Below, in pieces: positions 51,409-60,887 of a stretch of 64,000 nt of DNA. The position numbers and the translations under genes are program-made. Within the stretch, counting starts at the first letter, position 1; each line of letters starts with the position of its first letter. The DNA is from Streptacidiphilus albus JL83 (GTDB lineage Bacteria; Actinomycetota; Actinomycetes; Streptomycetales; Streptomycetaceae): assembly GCF_000744705.1 (NCBI RefSeq), contig NZ_JQML01000001.1, forward strand, positions 2,862,017 to 2,926,016, read 5' to 3'. The notes below the pieces were generated by a model. It was not told the DNA's origin and searched no databases. It saw only the letters and a list, made by a program, of their open reading frames with translations.

Positions 51409-52032
51409 ATGAGAGACGACGCCCCCGCCGCTGCTCCCACCCCCGCTCCCGCCGAGGCCGACGCGGACGCCGTGGCCGCCGCCCTGGAGGACCGACTGGC
51501 GGCCCGGCTGGCCGAGCTGCGCACGGAGCACGGCTGGTCGCTGGACGAGCTGGCGAGCCGCAGCGGAATCAGCCGCTCGACGCTCTCGCGGCTCGAACGC
51601 CGGGAGATCAGCCCCACCGCCGCGCTGCTCGGCCGGCTCTGCGCGGTCTACCGGCGGACCATGTCCCGACTGCTGGCGGAGGTGGAGCCGGAGCCGCCGC
51701 AGCTGGTACCGGCCGCAGCCCAGACCGTCTGGCAGGACCCGGCCTCCGGCTTCACCCGCCGCGCGGTCTCCCCGCCCCACCCCGGCCTGCGCGGGGAGGT
51801 CGTCGAGGGCGTCCTGCGCCCCGGCGCGGACATCGCCTACGACGGGCCGCCGGTCCCGGGACTGGAACAGCACATCTGGGTGCTGGAGGGCGCCGTGGAG
51901 ATCAGCGCCGACGACCGGGTACAGCGACTGGAGGCGGGCGACAGCCTCCGCTTCCGACTCTGGGGCCGTTCGCGCTTCCACTGCCCGGGGCCGGAACCGG
52001 TGCGCTACGCGGTGTTCGTGGTCCTGCCCTGA
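51409..52032 (+). CDS. XRE-family regulator with cupin domain
   Basis: Regulator of 207 residues. After an Ala/Pro-rich lead, the XRE helix-turn-helix spans about 30-85 (RTEHGWSLDELASRSGISRS, TLSRLERREISPTAALLGRL). A C-terminal cupin (about 105-205) follows with GLRGEVVEGVLRPGADIAYD, EQHIWVLEGAVEISADDRV and LEAGDSLRFRLWGRSRFHC. Such proteins sense a small ligand and often repress a neighbouring metabolic or GNAT gene. The GNAT gene at 52107 lies 74 bases downstream on the same strand and may be co-transcribed. ATG 51409 is supported by the leaderless promoter spacing. Confidence 0.87.
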   Translation: MRDDAPAAAPTPAPAEADADAVAAALEDRLAARLAELRTEHGWSLDELASRSGISRSTLSRLERREISPTAALLGRLCAVYRRTMSRLLAEVEPEPPQLVPAAAQTVWQDPASGFTRRAVSPPHPGLRGEVVEGVLRPGADIAYDGPPVPGLEQHIWVLEGAVEISADDRVQRLEAGDSLRFRLWGRSRFHCPGPEPVRYAVFVVLP

Positions 52033-52106
52033 GCCCCGCCGCTCACCCGCCTCGCCCCGGCCCCGGCCACACCCCGCCCCGCCCCGCCGCCGTCAAGGAA
52101 CAGCCG

Positions 52107-52742
52107 ATGTCCGCCACCGCTCCCCCGACCCCCGTCCTCTCCCGACTGTCCGCCGCCGACTTCCCGGCAGCCGCCGCCGACCTGGCCGGCCTCCTCGCCG
52201 ACACCGTCGCGGACGGCGCCTCGCTGGGCTTCCTCAGTCCCTTCGGACACGCGGAGGCCGCCGCCTGGTGGACCGACCGGGTCCCGGCCGTGGCCGGGGG
52301 CAGCCTGCTGGTCTGGCTCGCCCGCGACGCCTCCCCCGCCTCCTCCTTTTCTGCTTCCCCCCTTGGCGGCGTCGCTGCCGACGCCCCCGCCGCCGTCGGG
52401 ACTGTCAGCCTGGCCCTGGAGTCCAGGCCCAACGGCCGGCACCGCGCCGAGGTGGTCAAGCTGATGGTCCACCCGAGCGCCCGGGGCCGAGGGCTCGCCC
52501 GTGCCCTGCTGGCCACCGCCGAGGCGGCCGCGGCCGCCGCCGGCGCGGACCTCCTGCTGCTGGACACCGAGACCGACAGCTCCGCCGAACACCTCTACCG
52601 CAGCGCCGGCTGGACCCGCTACGGCGTCGTCCCCGGATACGCGGCGGACCCGCACGGAACGCTGCGCGACTGCAGCTTCTTCTACAAGCGACCGGCCCCG
52701 GCGGCGGACCGCCCCGGGCCGGGGTACTCAGCCGCCGACTGA
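52107..52742 (+). CDS. GNAT family N-acetyltransferase
   Basis: Acetyltransferase of 211 residues. The acetyl-CoA-binding motif A is VVKLMVHPSARGRGLARALL (V/I-x-x-x-Q/R-x-x-G-x-G/A form) near residue 115, followed by ADLLLLDTETDSSAEHLYRS and AGWTRYGVVPGYAADPHGTL. The N-terminal part has DTVADGASLGFLSPFGHAEA and AAWWTDRVPAVAGGSLLVWL, a layout seen in small-molecule and antibiotic acetyltransferases. ATG 52107 follows CAAGGAA. Its partner is the XRE-cupin regulator upstream. Substrate unknown. Confidence 0.86.
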   Translation: MSATAPPTPVLSRLSAADFPAAAADLAGLLADTVADGASLGFLSPFGHAEAAAWWTDRVPAVAGGSLLVWLARDASPASSFSASPLGGVAADAPAAVGTVSLALESRPNGRHRAEVVKLMVHPSARGRGLARALLATAEAAAAAAGADLLLLDTETDSSAEHLYRSAGWTRYGVVPGYAADPHGTLRDCSFFYKRPAPAADRPGPGYSAAD

Positions 52743-52754
52743 GTACCCGTACTC
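52724..52754. promoter_or_regulatory. triple GTACTC inverted repeat
   Basis: GTACTCAG (52724-52731) and CTGAGTAC (52739-52746) form a perfect eight-bp stem around the end of the GNAT gene; GAGTAC (52741-52746) pairs again with GTACTC (52749-52754). The array may end the GNAT transcript or serve as an operator for the gene at 52848. Confidence 0.4.
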
Positions 52755-52847
52755 TATTACTGACGAGTAGTCATATCGGACGATGGCACCCCGGTCGCGG
52801 CGGGGCGCCGACGGGGCGCCCGTGGCGGCCCGACGAGGGAGCGTCCA

Positions 52848-53648
52848 GTGAGTTCCAACGACTCCAAGGGCACGGCCTGGCTGGTCGGCGCGGTCTGCGT
52901 CGCACTCGGACTGGTGTTCTATTTCTGCGCCCGGGTCACCCCGGTGAACCTGCTGACGATCATCGCCGCCGGCATCTTCCTGCTCTGGCAGATCGTGCTG
53001 CTCACCGTGCCCTGGGGCCTCTACTTCCAGGCCCGCTCGGTGGTCCGGCAGGTGGGGATCGGCCGGGCGGCGGGCATCGACGTACCGGAGGAGCGGGCCG
53101 TCGAGGCCGCCAGGATCGCCCGTCGGCTGCTCCGGATCGCGATCGGCGGACACCTGCTCTCGGCCGTGGTCGTGGCCGTGATCACCTTCTTCGCAGGCCA
53201 CAGCATCGGCTACTACTTCTCCGGCTTCTACCTGCTCAGCACGCTGTTCCGGCCGGCCCAGGCCTACTTCGCCCATCTGCGCGCCCACCTCGGCACGATG
53301 CTCCGGGAGGCGACCTTCCCGCCGGACGACGTCAAGGAGCTGAAGCGGCTGGTCGGCGACCAGGGGCGCCGGCTCAAGACCCTGGAGGAGCAACTCGTCC
53401 GGATCGACGGACGCACCGACGGCCTGGAGAACCGCCTGGTCACCCGCACGGACCAGATCGAGACCAGGCTGACCTCCCGCGCCGACGCCGCCGGCCAGCA
53501 GCTCCGCACCCGCGCCGAGGCCACGTCCCAGCAGGTCCAGGCCCTGGGACGGCGCTTCGAGGAGGCCATCGACACCTTCTCGGACAATCAGGAGCTGGTC
53601 ACCGGGCTGCGGGCGTTCCTCCGGCTGCTGCGGGCCGAGCAGGCCTGA
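52848..53648 (+). CDS. membrane protein with C-terminal coiled coil
   Basis: Protein of 266 residues, not recognised as a known family. Four hydrophobic segments are visible at about 10-28, 33-56, 98-117 and 121-140, with a cytoplasmic loop between the second and third ([20 protein letters not shown]). Residues from about 155 on form a long charged helix with heptad character ([40 protein letters not shown]). GTG 52848 follows AGGGAG. The layout, a membrane platform with a cytoplasmic coiled coil, suits a scaffold or sensor. The sigma-factor gene follows on the same strand after 211 bases but has its own upstream region. Confidence 0.72.
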   Translation: MSSNDSKGTAWLVGAVCVALGLVFYFCARVTPVNLLTIIAAGIFLLWQIVLLTVPWGLYFQARSVVRQVGIGRAAGIDVPEERAVEAARIARRLLRIAIGGHLLSAVVVAVITFFAGHSIGYYFSGFYLLSTLFRPAQAYFAHLRAHLGTMLREATFPPDDVKELKRLVGDQGRRLKTLEEQLVRIDGRTDGLENRLVTRTDQIETRLTSRADAAGQQLRTRAEATSQQVQALGRRFEEAIDTFSDNQELVTGLRAFLRLLRAEQA

Positions 53649-53859
53649 AGAGCGACAAAATGAATCCCGGGCAATGCCCGCCGACTGTGTCGCAGGTCAC
53701 GCAATTGCAGCCGTAACGAAATGCGGTGGCTTACGATATAGCCATTGGTGTTGGCAGACGGCCGATTCGTCCCTGTGGAGTCGCCGCAGCCCGTCAACCC
53801 ACCCGCTGCGTGTCGTGCGCAACCTCGACCAGGTACTCGAAGAGGGAGGCGTGACGCCC

Positions 53860-55131
<1,272 letters not shown>

Positions 55132-55298
55132 GGCCCGCCCCCCTGCAGGGCCGTGTCCGATCCCCGCCAGCACCGGGACGGGCGCCGCGCCAGAGTGGTC
55201 CAGGTACCCGTTCGGCCAGGGAGCCCCGCGGCGCCCGTGCGGCCGATGGGACCAGTGGACCGGTGGGGCCCGCTCGGCCCGTGCAGGAGGAGATCGGC

Positions 55299-55811
55299 AT
55301 GACCGTCTACACCAGAATCGAAAGCCCGCTGGGCGAGCTGCTGCTCGTCGGCGAGGACTCCCCGACCGCGAACGGCGGCACCGCGCTGACCTCGCTGTCC
55401 ATGCCCGACCAGCGGAACGCGGCGCGGATCGGGACCGACTGGCGGGCGGCGGACGCGGCCTTCGACGAGGCCGCCCGCCAGCTCCGGGAGTACTTCGAGG
55501 GCCGGCGCACCGCGTTCGAGCTGGAGCTCGCCGCCGAGGGCACCCCCTTCCAGCAGCGGGTGTGGGCGGCGGTGGACACCGTCGGCTACGGCAGCACGGT
55601 CAGCTACGGCGAGCTCGCCCGCCGGGCCGGTGTCGCCCGGTCCGACGCCCGGGCGGTGGGGACGGCGGTCGGGGCCAACCCGCTGCTGCTGGTCCGCGCC
55701 TGCCACCGGGTGATCGGCGCCGACGGCAGCCTGCGCGGCTACGCGGCCGGCATCCCCCGGAAGGAGGCCCTGCTCACCCTGGAGGGCGCCCTCCAGCCCC
55801 AACTCGGCTGA
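55299..55811 (+). CDS. ogt: methylated-DNA-protein-cysteine methyltransferase
   Basis: Suicidal O6-alkylguanine repair protein of 170 residues. The N-terminal domain has YTRIESPLGELLLVGED and DEAARQLREYFEGRRTAFEL; the active-site domain has TPFQQRVWAAVDTVGYGSTV, SYGELARRAGVARSDARAVG, TAVGANPLLLVRACHRVIG and YAAGIPRKEALLTLE. The acceptor cysteine lies in RACHRV, where the usual form is IPCHRV, so the proline before the cysteine is replaced by alanine. GGAGGAG precedes ATG 55299. The 2OG-Fe(II) oxygenase gene follows after 12 bases, a pairing often seen with alkylation-repair genes. Confidence 0.9.
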   Translation: MTVYTRIESPLGELLLVGEDSPTANGGTALTSLSMPDQRNAARIGTDWRAADAAFDEAARQLREYFEGRRTAFELELAAEGTPFQQRVWAAVDTVGYGSTVSYGELARRAGVARSDARAVGTAVGANPLLLVRACHRVIGADGSLRGYAAGIPRKEALLTLEGALQPQLG

Positions 55812-55823
55812 GCGGGGCCGACC

Positions 55824-56558
55824 ATGACCACCACTCTCACCACCGCCGGGGCCGGACCGGCCGCCCGCGTGGCCGAGGCCGACTGGCCTGCCCTGGCGGA
55901 GGAACTCGACGCCTTCGGTGCCGCCACGACGCCGCTGCTGCTCGACCCGGCCGAGTGCCGGGCCGTCGCCGACCTGTACGACGCCCCGGGGCTGTTCCGC
56001 TCCACCGTCGACATGGCCCGGTACCGGTTCGGCTCGGGTCAGTACCGGTACTTCAGCTATCCGCTGCCGGAGCCGGTCGCGCAGTTGCGGGCAGCCCTGT
56101 ATCCACGGCTGCTGCCGATCGTCCGGGCCTGGGCCGACCGGCTGGGTCGGCCGGCGCCCTGGCCGGAGAGCCTGGACGAGTGGCTGGCGATGTGCCACCA
56201 GGCTGCCCAGCTCCGGCCGACGCCCATCCTGCTGCGCTACGGGCCGGGCGACTGGAACGCCCTCCACCGCGACCTCTACGGGGACCTGGTGTTCCCGCTG
56301 CAGGTGGTCATCGGCCTGGACGAGCCGGCCACGGACTACCGGGGCGGCGAGTTCCTACTGGTCGAGCAGCGTCCCCGGGCCCAGTCCCGGGGCTCGTCGA
56401 CGGTGCTGCGACAGGGCTGCGGCCTGGTCTTCGCCACCCGCGACCGGCCGGTGCGCTCCGCCCGGGGCTGGTCCGCCGCCCCGGTCCGGCACGGGGTCAG
56501 CACCGTCCGCTCGGGCCGGCGCCACACCCTGGGCCTGGTCTTCCACGACGCGCTGTGA
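55824..56558 (+). CDS. 2OG-Fe(II) oxygenase
   Basis: Dioxygenase of 244 residues that should use 2-oxoglutarate and Fe(II). The metal-binding HxD is in NALHRDLYGDLVFPLQVVIG, the distal histidine in APVRHGVSTVRSG and the 2OG-binding arginine in RRHTLGLVFH; GEFLLVEQRPRAQSRGS lies between. The family includes prolyl-hydroxylase-like proteins often found beside ogt or ada. ATG 55824 lies 12 bases after the Ogt stop, so the genes share a transcript. Demethylation of DNA or protein is suggested by context only. Confidence 0.84.
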   Translation: MTTTLTTAGAGPAARVAEADWPALAEELDAFGAATTPLLLDPAECRAVADLYDAPGLFRSTVDMARYRFGSGQYRYFSYPLPEPVAQLRAALYPRLLPIVRAWADRLGRPAPWPESLDEWLAMCHQAAQLRPTPILLRYGPGDWNALHRDLYGDLVFPLQVVIGLDEPATDYRGGEFLLVEQRPRAQSRGSSTVLRQGCGLVFATRDRPVRSARGWSAAPVRHGVSTVRSGRRHTLGLVFHDAL

Positions 56559-56568
56559 CCGCGCGGGC

Positions 56569-57501
56569 TCAGACCCGGAACGCGGCCTGTCGCCCCTCGA
56601 CCAGCGCCGCCGCCGGCTCCGGGGTGCGCTCCACCGCCGGGGCGGCCCGGCGGGTGGACAGCCAGGAACCGATCAGCACCAGGACGAAGCCGGCCAGCGC
56701 GGAGGCGTGCAGCGCCTCGTGCAGCACGGCCACGCCCAGCAGCACGGCGATGATCGGGTCCACATAGGTGATCAGCGCCGCACGTCCGGCGCCCGCCTCG
56801 GCGATCAGCCGGTAGAAGGCCAGGAACGCGGTCGCCGTGCAGAGCACCCCGAGCAGGGCCACCGCCCCGAGCGCCGAGGCGTCGGGCAGCCTGGACGGGG
56901 CGGTGAGCAGCGCGACCGGGAGCAGCACCACCGTGTTCAGGGTCATCGTGGAGGCGACCACCCCCAGCGGCGGGACGTCCGCGAACCGGCGCTTCACAAT
57001 GAGCGTGGCGGCGGCGTAGCCGAGCGCCGCGAGCAGCACCATGCCGGCACCCAGCAGCCGGTAGCGGTCGCCGCTGGTGTCGAGGCCCACCACGCAGACC
57101 ACCCCGGCCAGTCCGACCCCCAGTCCGACCGCGCGCCAGCCGCGCACCTTCTCCGAGGCGTCGTTCCCGCGGACGGCCAGGATCGCGATCAGCACCGGCT
57201 GGGTGGCGATCAGCAGCGCGGCGAGCGAGGAGGGGATATGGGTCTCGCCGTAGGTGATCAGCAGGAACGGCCCGGTTATATGAGTGAGCGTCAGCAGCAC
57301 GATGGAGCCCAGCCTTTGACGCATCCCCCGGAGCGCACCGCCGCGGACCGCGAAGGGCAGCAGGATCGCCGCCGCGATCCCGGTTCGGGCCACGACCACC
57401 ACCGGCGCGGAGAGGTCGGAGACGGCGATCTTGATCAGCAGGTAGGGGATCCCCCACAGCACCGACACCAGGGCGAACAGCAGCCACGCTTTGCGATTCA
57501 T
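56569..57501 (-). CDS. EamA/DMT-family transporter
   Basis: Drug/metabolite transporter of 310 residues with ten membrane helices in two EamA repeats. Landmarks are LFALVSVLWGIPYLLIKIAV at the start, THIPSSLAALLIATQPVLIA at the end of repeat one, and AGAGRAALITYVDPIIAVLLG with HEALHASALAGFVLVLIGSW in repeat two. ATG 57501 is the natural start; the 70-base gap to the divergent LysR gene holds an inverted repeat. It is a likely efflux carrier for metabolites and the obvious target of the LysR protein. It faces the 2OG-Fe(II) oxygenase gene, ten bases away. Confidence 0.88.
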   Translation of the reverse strand: MNRKAWLLFALVSVLWGIPYLLIKIAVSDLSAPVVVVARTGIAAAILLPFAVRGGALRGMRQRLGSIVLLTLTHITGPFLLITYGETHIPSSLAALLIATQPVLIAILAVRGNDASEKVRGWRAVGLGVGLAGVVCVVGLDTSGDRYRLLGAGMVLLAALGYAAATLIVKRRFADVPPLGVVASTMTLNTVVLLPVALLTAPSRLPDASALGAVALLGVLCTATAFLAFYRLIAEAGAGRAALITYVDPIIAVLLGVAVLHEALHASALAGFVLVLIGSWLSTRRAAPAVERTPEPAAALVEGRQAAFRV

Positions 57502-57521
57502 GGCCTCATCGTCCCGGAGTA

Positions 57522-57543
57522 TCGTCACAAGCAGAAGTGACGA
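57522..57543. promoter_or_regulatory. candidate LysR operator
   Basis: TCGTCAC (57522-57528) and GTGACGA (57537-57543) are perfect inverted half-sites eight bases apart, in the 70-base spacer between the EamA and LysR genes. The dyad with its T...A ends fits a LysR-type recognition site serving both genes. Confidence 0.55.
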
Positions 57544-57571
57544 GTTACTGGTGGCGCGGTAAGGAGAACTT

Positions 57572-58516
57572 ATGGTTGACGTACGTCGGCTCGGCATCCT
57601 GCGCGAGGTCGCCCGGCAGGGCAGCTTCGCCCGCGCCGCCACCGCCCTGCAGCTCACCCCCTCCGCCGTCTCCCAGCAGATCGCCGCGCTGGAGCGCTCG
57701 CTGGGCGTGCCGGTGGTCGAGCGGAGCACACGCGGCGTCCAACTCACCGAGTCCGGACGGATCATGGTGGACGCGGCGGAGGCGGTGGCCAACGAACTGG
57801 CCGACGCCCAGTGCCGGATCGGCGACCTCACGGCCGGCCGGATCGGCACCCTCACCGTCGAGACCTTCACCACCGGGGGCCAGTTGCTGCTCCCGGGGGC
57901 GCTCGCCCGGCTGCTGGCCGAGCTGCCGGAGGTCCAGCTGTCGGTGACCGAGACCGCGCTGGAGGCGAGCATCACCCATGTCCGCGACGGCAGTACGGAC
58001 CTGGCGCTGGCCTTCCACTTCGACACCGCCCCCACCCCCGATCCCGCGCTGACCTGGACACCGCTGGTGTCCGACCCGATGCTGGCGGTACTGCCCGAGG
58101 GCCACCGGCTGGCCGGGCGGGCCGGCCTCCGGCTGGCCGAACTCGCGGACGACCCCTGGGTGATGGGCTGCATCACGGCAACCGAGATGATCGTCCAGTA
58201 CGGGGCGGTGCTCGGGTTCCGGCCGCGGATCGTCTGCCGCTCCAGCGACTACGTCTTCGCCCAGTCGCTGGTGGCCGCCGGCGTCGGAGTGACCCTGGTG
58301 CCGCAACTGGTGCTCGACGGCCCGCACGGGCCGGCCTCGGGCATCGGCGGGACGGTCGCGGTACCGCTGCGCGGCCCGGCCCCGACCCGGTACATCGCCG
58401 CCGTCACCGCCCGCCGTCGCTGGCCGCAGCCGCTGGTCCGCACGCTGCTCCGGGCGCTGCACGAGACCGTCGCCGACCTTCCCGCAGGGCGCGAGCCGGA
58501 GCGGGCCCGCGCCTGA
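57572..58516 (+). CDS. LysR-family regulator
   Basis: Regulator of 314 residues. The winged helix-turn-helix is VRRLGILREVARQGSFARAA, LQLTPSAVSQQIAALERSLG and VVERSTRGVQLTESG, followed by the linker helix and a periplasmic-binding-like effector domain (LTVETFTTGGQLLLPGALAR, GSTDLALAFHFDTAPTPD, MLAVLPEGHRLAGRAGLRL). AAGGAG precedes ATG 57572. It is divergent from the EamA exporter and probably controls it. A YciI-like gene follows after 76 bases. The effector is unknown. Confidence 0.89.
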   Translation: MVDVRRLGILREVARQGSFARAATALQLTPSAVSQQIAALERSLGVPVVERSTRGVQLTESGRIMVDAAEAVANELADAQCRIGDLTAGRIGTLTVETFTTGGQLLLPGALARLLAELPEVQLSVTETALEASITHVRDGSTDLALAFHFDTAPTPDPALTWTPLVSDPMLAVLPEGHRLAGRAGLRLAELADDPWVMGCITATEMIVQYGAVLGFRPRIVCRSSDYVFAQSLVAAGVGVTLVPQLVLDGPHGPASGIGGTVAVPLRGPAPTRYIAAVTARRRWPQPLVRTLLRALHETVADLPAGREPERARA

Positions 58517-58592
58517 GCCGGTCCGGGGCCGGTGGCAGAGTGGTGGTCAGTGCACGGGCCGTCAAGGGGCCCGGGGATCCGAGGAGTCGCAG

Positions 58593-58892
58593 ATGTTCGT
58601 CGTCACCATCACCTACACCGCGCCGCTGGCGCAGATCGACGAACTGGTCCCCGCGCACCGCGACTGGCTCGACCGCGGCTACGCCTCCGGGCTGCTGCTC
58701 GCCTCCGGTCCGCAGCTGCCGAGGACCGGCGGGGTGCTGCTGGCCCGGGCGGCGAGCCGGGAGGAGCTGGACGCCGCCCTCGCCGAGGACCCGTTCAACC
58801 GGGCCGGGGCGGCGACCTACCAGGTGGTGCGGTTCACGGCGGCCAAGACCGCGCCCGAACTGGCCCACCTCCAGGAGCAGCCGACCGGCTGA
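58593..58892 (+). CDS. YciI-family protein
   Basis: Small protein of 99 residues with the YCII ferredoxin-like fold: MFVVTITYTAPLAQIDELVP, AHRDWLDRGYASGLLLASG, and EELDAALAEDPFNRAGAATY before VVRFTAAK. The His-Asp pair (AHRDW) matches the conserved putative active-site positions of the family. ATG 58593 is the natural start. It lies downstream of the LysR gene on the same strand. Family members are dimeric and of uncertain function. A nine-base tandem repeat (GTCGGCTCC, three copies, about 58933-58961) separates it from the polymerase gene. Confidence 0.85.
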   Translation: MFVVTITYTAPLAQIDELVPAHRDWLDRGYASGLLLASGPQLPRTGGVLLARAASREELDAALAEDPFNRAGAATYQVVRFTAAKTAPELAHLQEQPTG

Positions 58893-58962
58893 CCGGCCGG
58901 CCCCATCCCTCCCCGGCTTGCCCGGTCGACCCGGTCGGCTCCGTCGGCTCCGTCGGCTCCGG

Positions 58963-60795
58963 TCAGTCCTCGTCCTCCGGCTCGTCGTCCGTGCCCTCCT
59001 TGGCATCGAGGTAGGTGGCGGCGACATGGGTGTCCAGCGGGAAATGGACCGGGGTGTCACCGAAGACCAGCCGGCGGGCCTCCTCACCGGCTGCCGACAC
59101 CGCCTCCCGGACCGCGTCGGCCAGCTGCGCGGGTGTGTGCACGACCACCTCGTCGTGCTGGAAGAAGACCAGGCGCGGCCGGTCGCCGGGGACCTCGGAG
59201 GGGATCAGCGCGAGCCGTCGGCGCAGCGCCGCGATCATCGCCAGCGCCCAGTCGGCCGCGCTCGCCTGGATCACGAAGTTGCGGGTGAAGCGACCGCGCG
59301 AGCGGCTGTCGCGGGCGGCGTCGTCGGCGAGACCGTCGCCCGCGCGGGCCGCGCTCTCGTTCCGGTCGAGCCATTCGGCCGACGGCGGCGGGCAGACCCG
59401 GCCCAGTCGGGAGCGGACCACCCCACCGGTCTCACCGGTCCGGGCGGCGGCCTCCACCAGGCCCATGGCCTGCGGGAACTTGCGCCGCAGCACCGCGACC
59501 AACTGGCCGGTCTCACCGCTGGTCTGCCCGTACATCGCACCGAGCAGTCCCAGCTTGGCCCGGGCCCGGTCACCGCCGAAGGCCTCGGCCGCCAGCCCCG
59601 CGTAGAGGTCGCCCCGAGCCCCGGCCCTGATCATGCCCGGGTCCCCGGAGAGCGCAGCCAGGACCCGGGGCTCCAACTGGCCCGCGTCCGCGACCACCAG
59701 CAGCCAGCCCGGATCGGCCACCGCCGCGCCGCGCATGATCCGCGGAATCTGCAGCGCACCGCCGCCCCGGCTCGCCCACCGTCCCGACACCACGCCGCCG
59801 ACGACGTACTCGGGACGGAACCGGCCGTCCCGCACCCAGGCCTCTCGCCAGGCCCAGCCGTGCGCGACATGGATCCGCGACAGCTCCTTGTACTGGATCA
59901 TCAGCGGAGCGGCCGGATGGTCCACCTGCCGCAGCAGCCAGTTGCGGGTCGAGGCCAGGCTCACCCCCTGCTCGGCGAAGGCACGCAGCACCTGGGCCGG
60001 GGAGTCGGGATTGATCGGGCGACCGCCGAGCGCCTGCTGGAGTTCGGCGACCAGCGCGGCCAGCTTCGGCGGCTGCTGCTGGCTACCGCCGCGCGGTCGC
60101 GGGCCGAGCAACTCGACCAGCAGCGCGTCGTGCGCCTCGGCGCTCCACGGCAGCCCGTCGTGGCCCATCTCCGCCGCGATCAGCCCACCGGCCGACTCCG
60201 CCGCGCACAGCAGCCGCGTCCGGGCCGGGTCGGCCGTCGCGGCGATCCGGCGCTGCTGCTCGGCGTGGACGGCGACCAGGGCGGTCAGCGGGTCGGTCCC
60301 GGGCGGCAGCCGACTGCGGTCGGGGGCGAAGAGGGAGTCCTGGTCGCTGTCGGCGGCGGCCGGTCCCTCGGGGAGGTCGGCCGGGACGGGCTGCCCGTGC
60401 AGTCGCGCCCAGGCCGCGCCCAGGGAACGCGGCTCGCCGTAGCGGTCCTCCTGGGCCAGCAGCAGCGGCTCGACCAGCTTGACGTCGTGACAGCGCGCCA
60501 GCCGGCGCTCCGGAAGGTCGGGCAGCAGCCGCGAGTACAGCTCGTCGGTGGCCGCCCAGACCCACCGGGGCCCGGCGGGCGGAACTTCCTCCCATGCAGC
60601 CATCGCGGCGACCAGGTCACGCACCCGCAGCGGAGCGCCGAGCGGCGTCCCGCCCTCGGTCAGCGGCTGGAGGCTGCCACCGCGACCGTCCGGATCAGCG
60701 ACGACGGCGACCCGCGCCGCCGGTGCCGATTCCGGCGTCATCGCCGGCGCCGGCGCCAGGCGCTCCGCCGTTCGGTCGTCCTGCTGACCTGCCAC
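58963..60795 (-). CDS. family A DNA polymerase (PolA-like, degenerate exonuclease domain)
   Basis: Polymerase I-like protein of about 610 residues. Polymerase motifs are VVADAGQLEPRVLAALSGD (motif A), RARAKLGLLGAMYGQTSGE (motif B) and VFFQHDEVVVHTP (motif C with the HDE pair). The N-terminal third (ARCHDVKLVEPLLLAQEDR, ESAGGLIAAEMGHDGLPW) is exonuclease-like in layout but lacks clear catalytic acidic residues; no 5'-nuclease domain is present. Actinomycetes often carry this shorter paralogue next to normal PolA. GTG 60795 is chosen because GGAG lies seven bases upstream; ATG 60741 has no ribosome binding site but is possible. It lies 92 bases beyond the MerR-clamp gene on the same strand. Confidence 0.85.
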   Translation of the reverse strand: MAGQQDDRTAERLAPAPAMTPESAPAARVAVVADPDGRGGSLQPLTEGGTPLGAPLRVRDLVAAMAAWEEVPPAGPRWVWAATDELYSRLLPDLPERRLARCHDVKLVEPLLLAQEDRYGEPRSLGAAWARLHGQPVPADLPEGPAAADSDQDSLFAPDRSRLPPGTDPLTALVAVHAEQQRRIAATADPARTRLLCAAESAGGLIAAEMGHDGLPWSAEAHDALLVELLGPRPRGGSQQQPPKLAALVAELQQALGGRPINPDSPAQVLRAFAEQGVSLASTRNWLLRQVDHPAAPLMIQYKELSRIHVAHGWAWREAWVRDGRFRPEYVVGGVVSGRWASRGGGALQIPRIMRGAAVADPGWLLVVADAGQLEPRVLAALSGDPGMIRAGARGDLYAGLAAEAFGGDRARAKLGLLGAMYGQTSGETGQLVAVLRRKFPQAMGLVEAAARTGETGGVVRSRLGRVCPPPSAEWLDRNESAARAGDGLADDAARDSRSRGRFTRNFVIQASAADWALAMIAALRRRLALIPSEVPGDRPRLVFFQHDEVVVHTPAQLADAVREAVSAAGEEARRLVFGDTPVHFPLDTHVAATYLDAKEGTDDEPEDED

Positions 60796-60887
60796 CTGCG
60801 CTGCTCCGTTCGTCGCCCTCCTGCCACCCCAGCGGAACGTACCACCGGGAGCTGACAACGACGGCCGAGCGCTGCCGTTCCGGCAGG

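Noticed and set aside
58933-58961. GTCGGCTCC tandem repeat as regulatory element
   Set aside because: Three slippage-type copies downstream of both flanking genes; no promoter role is plausible.
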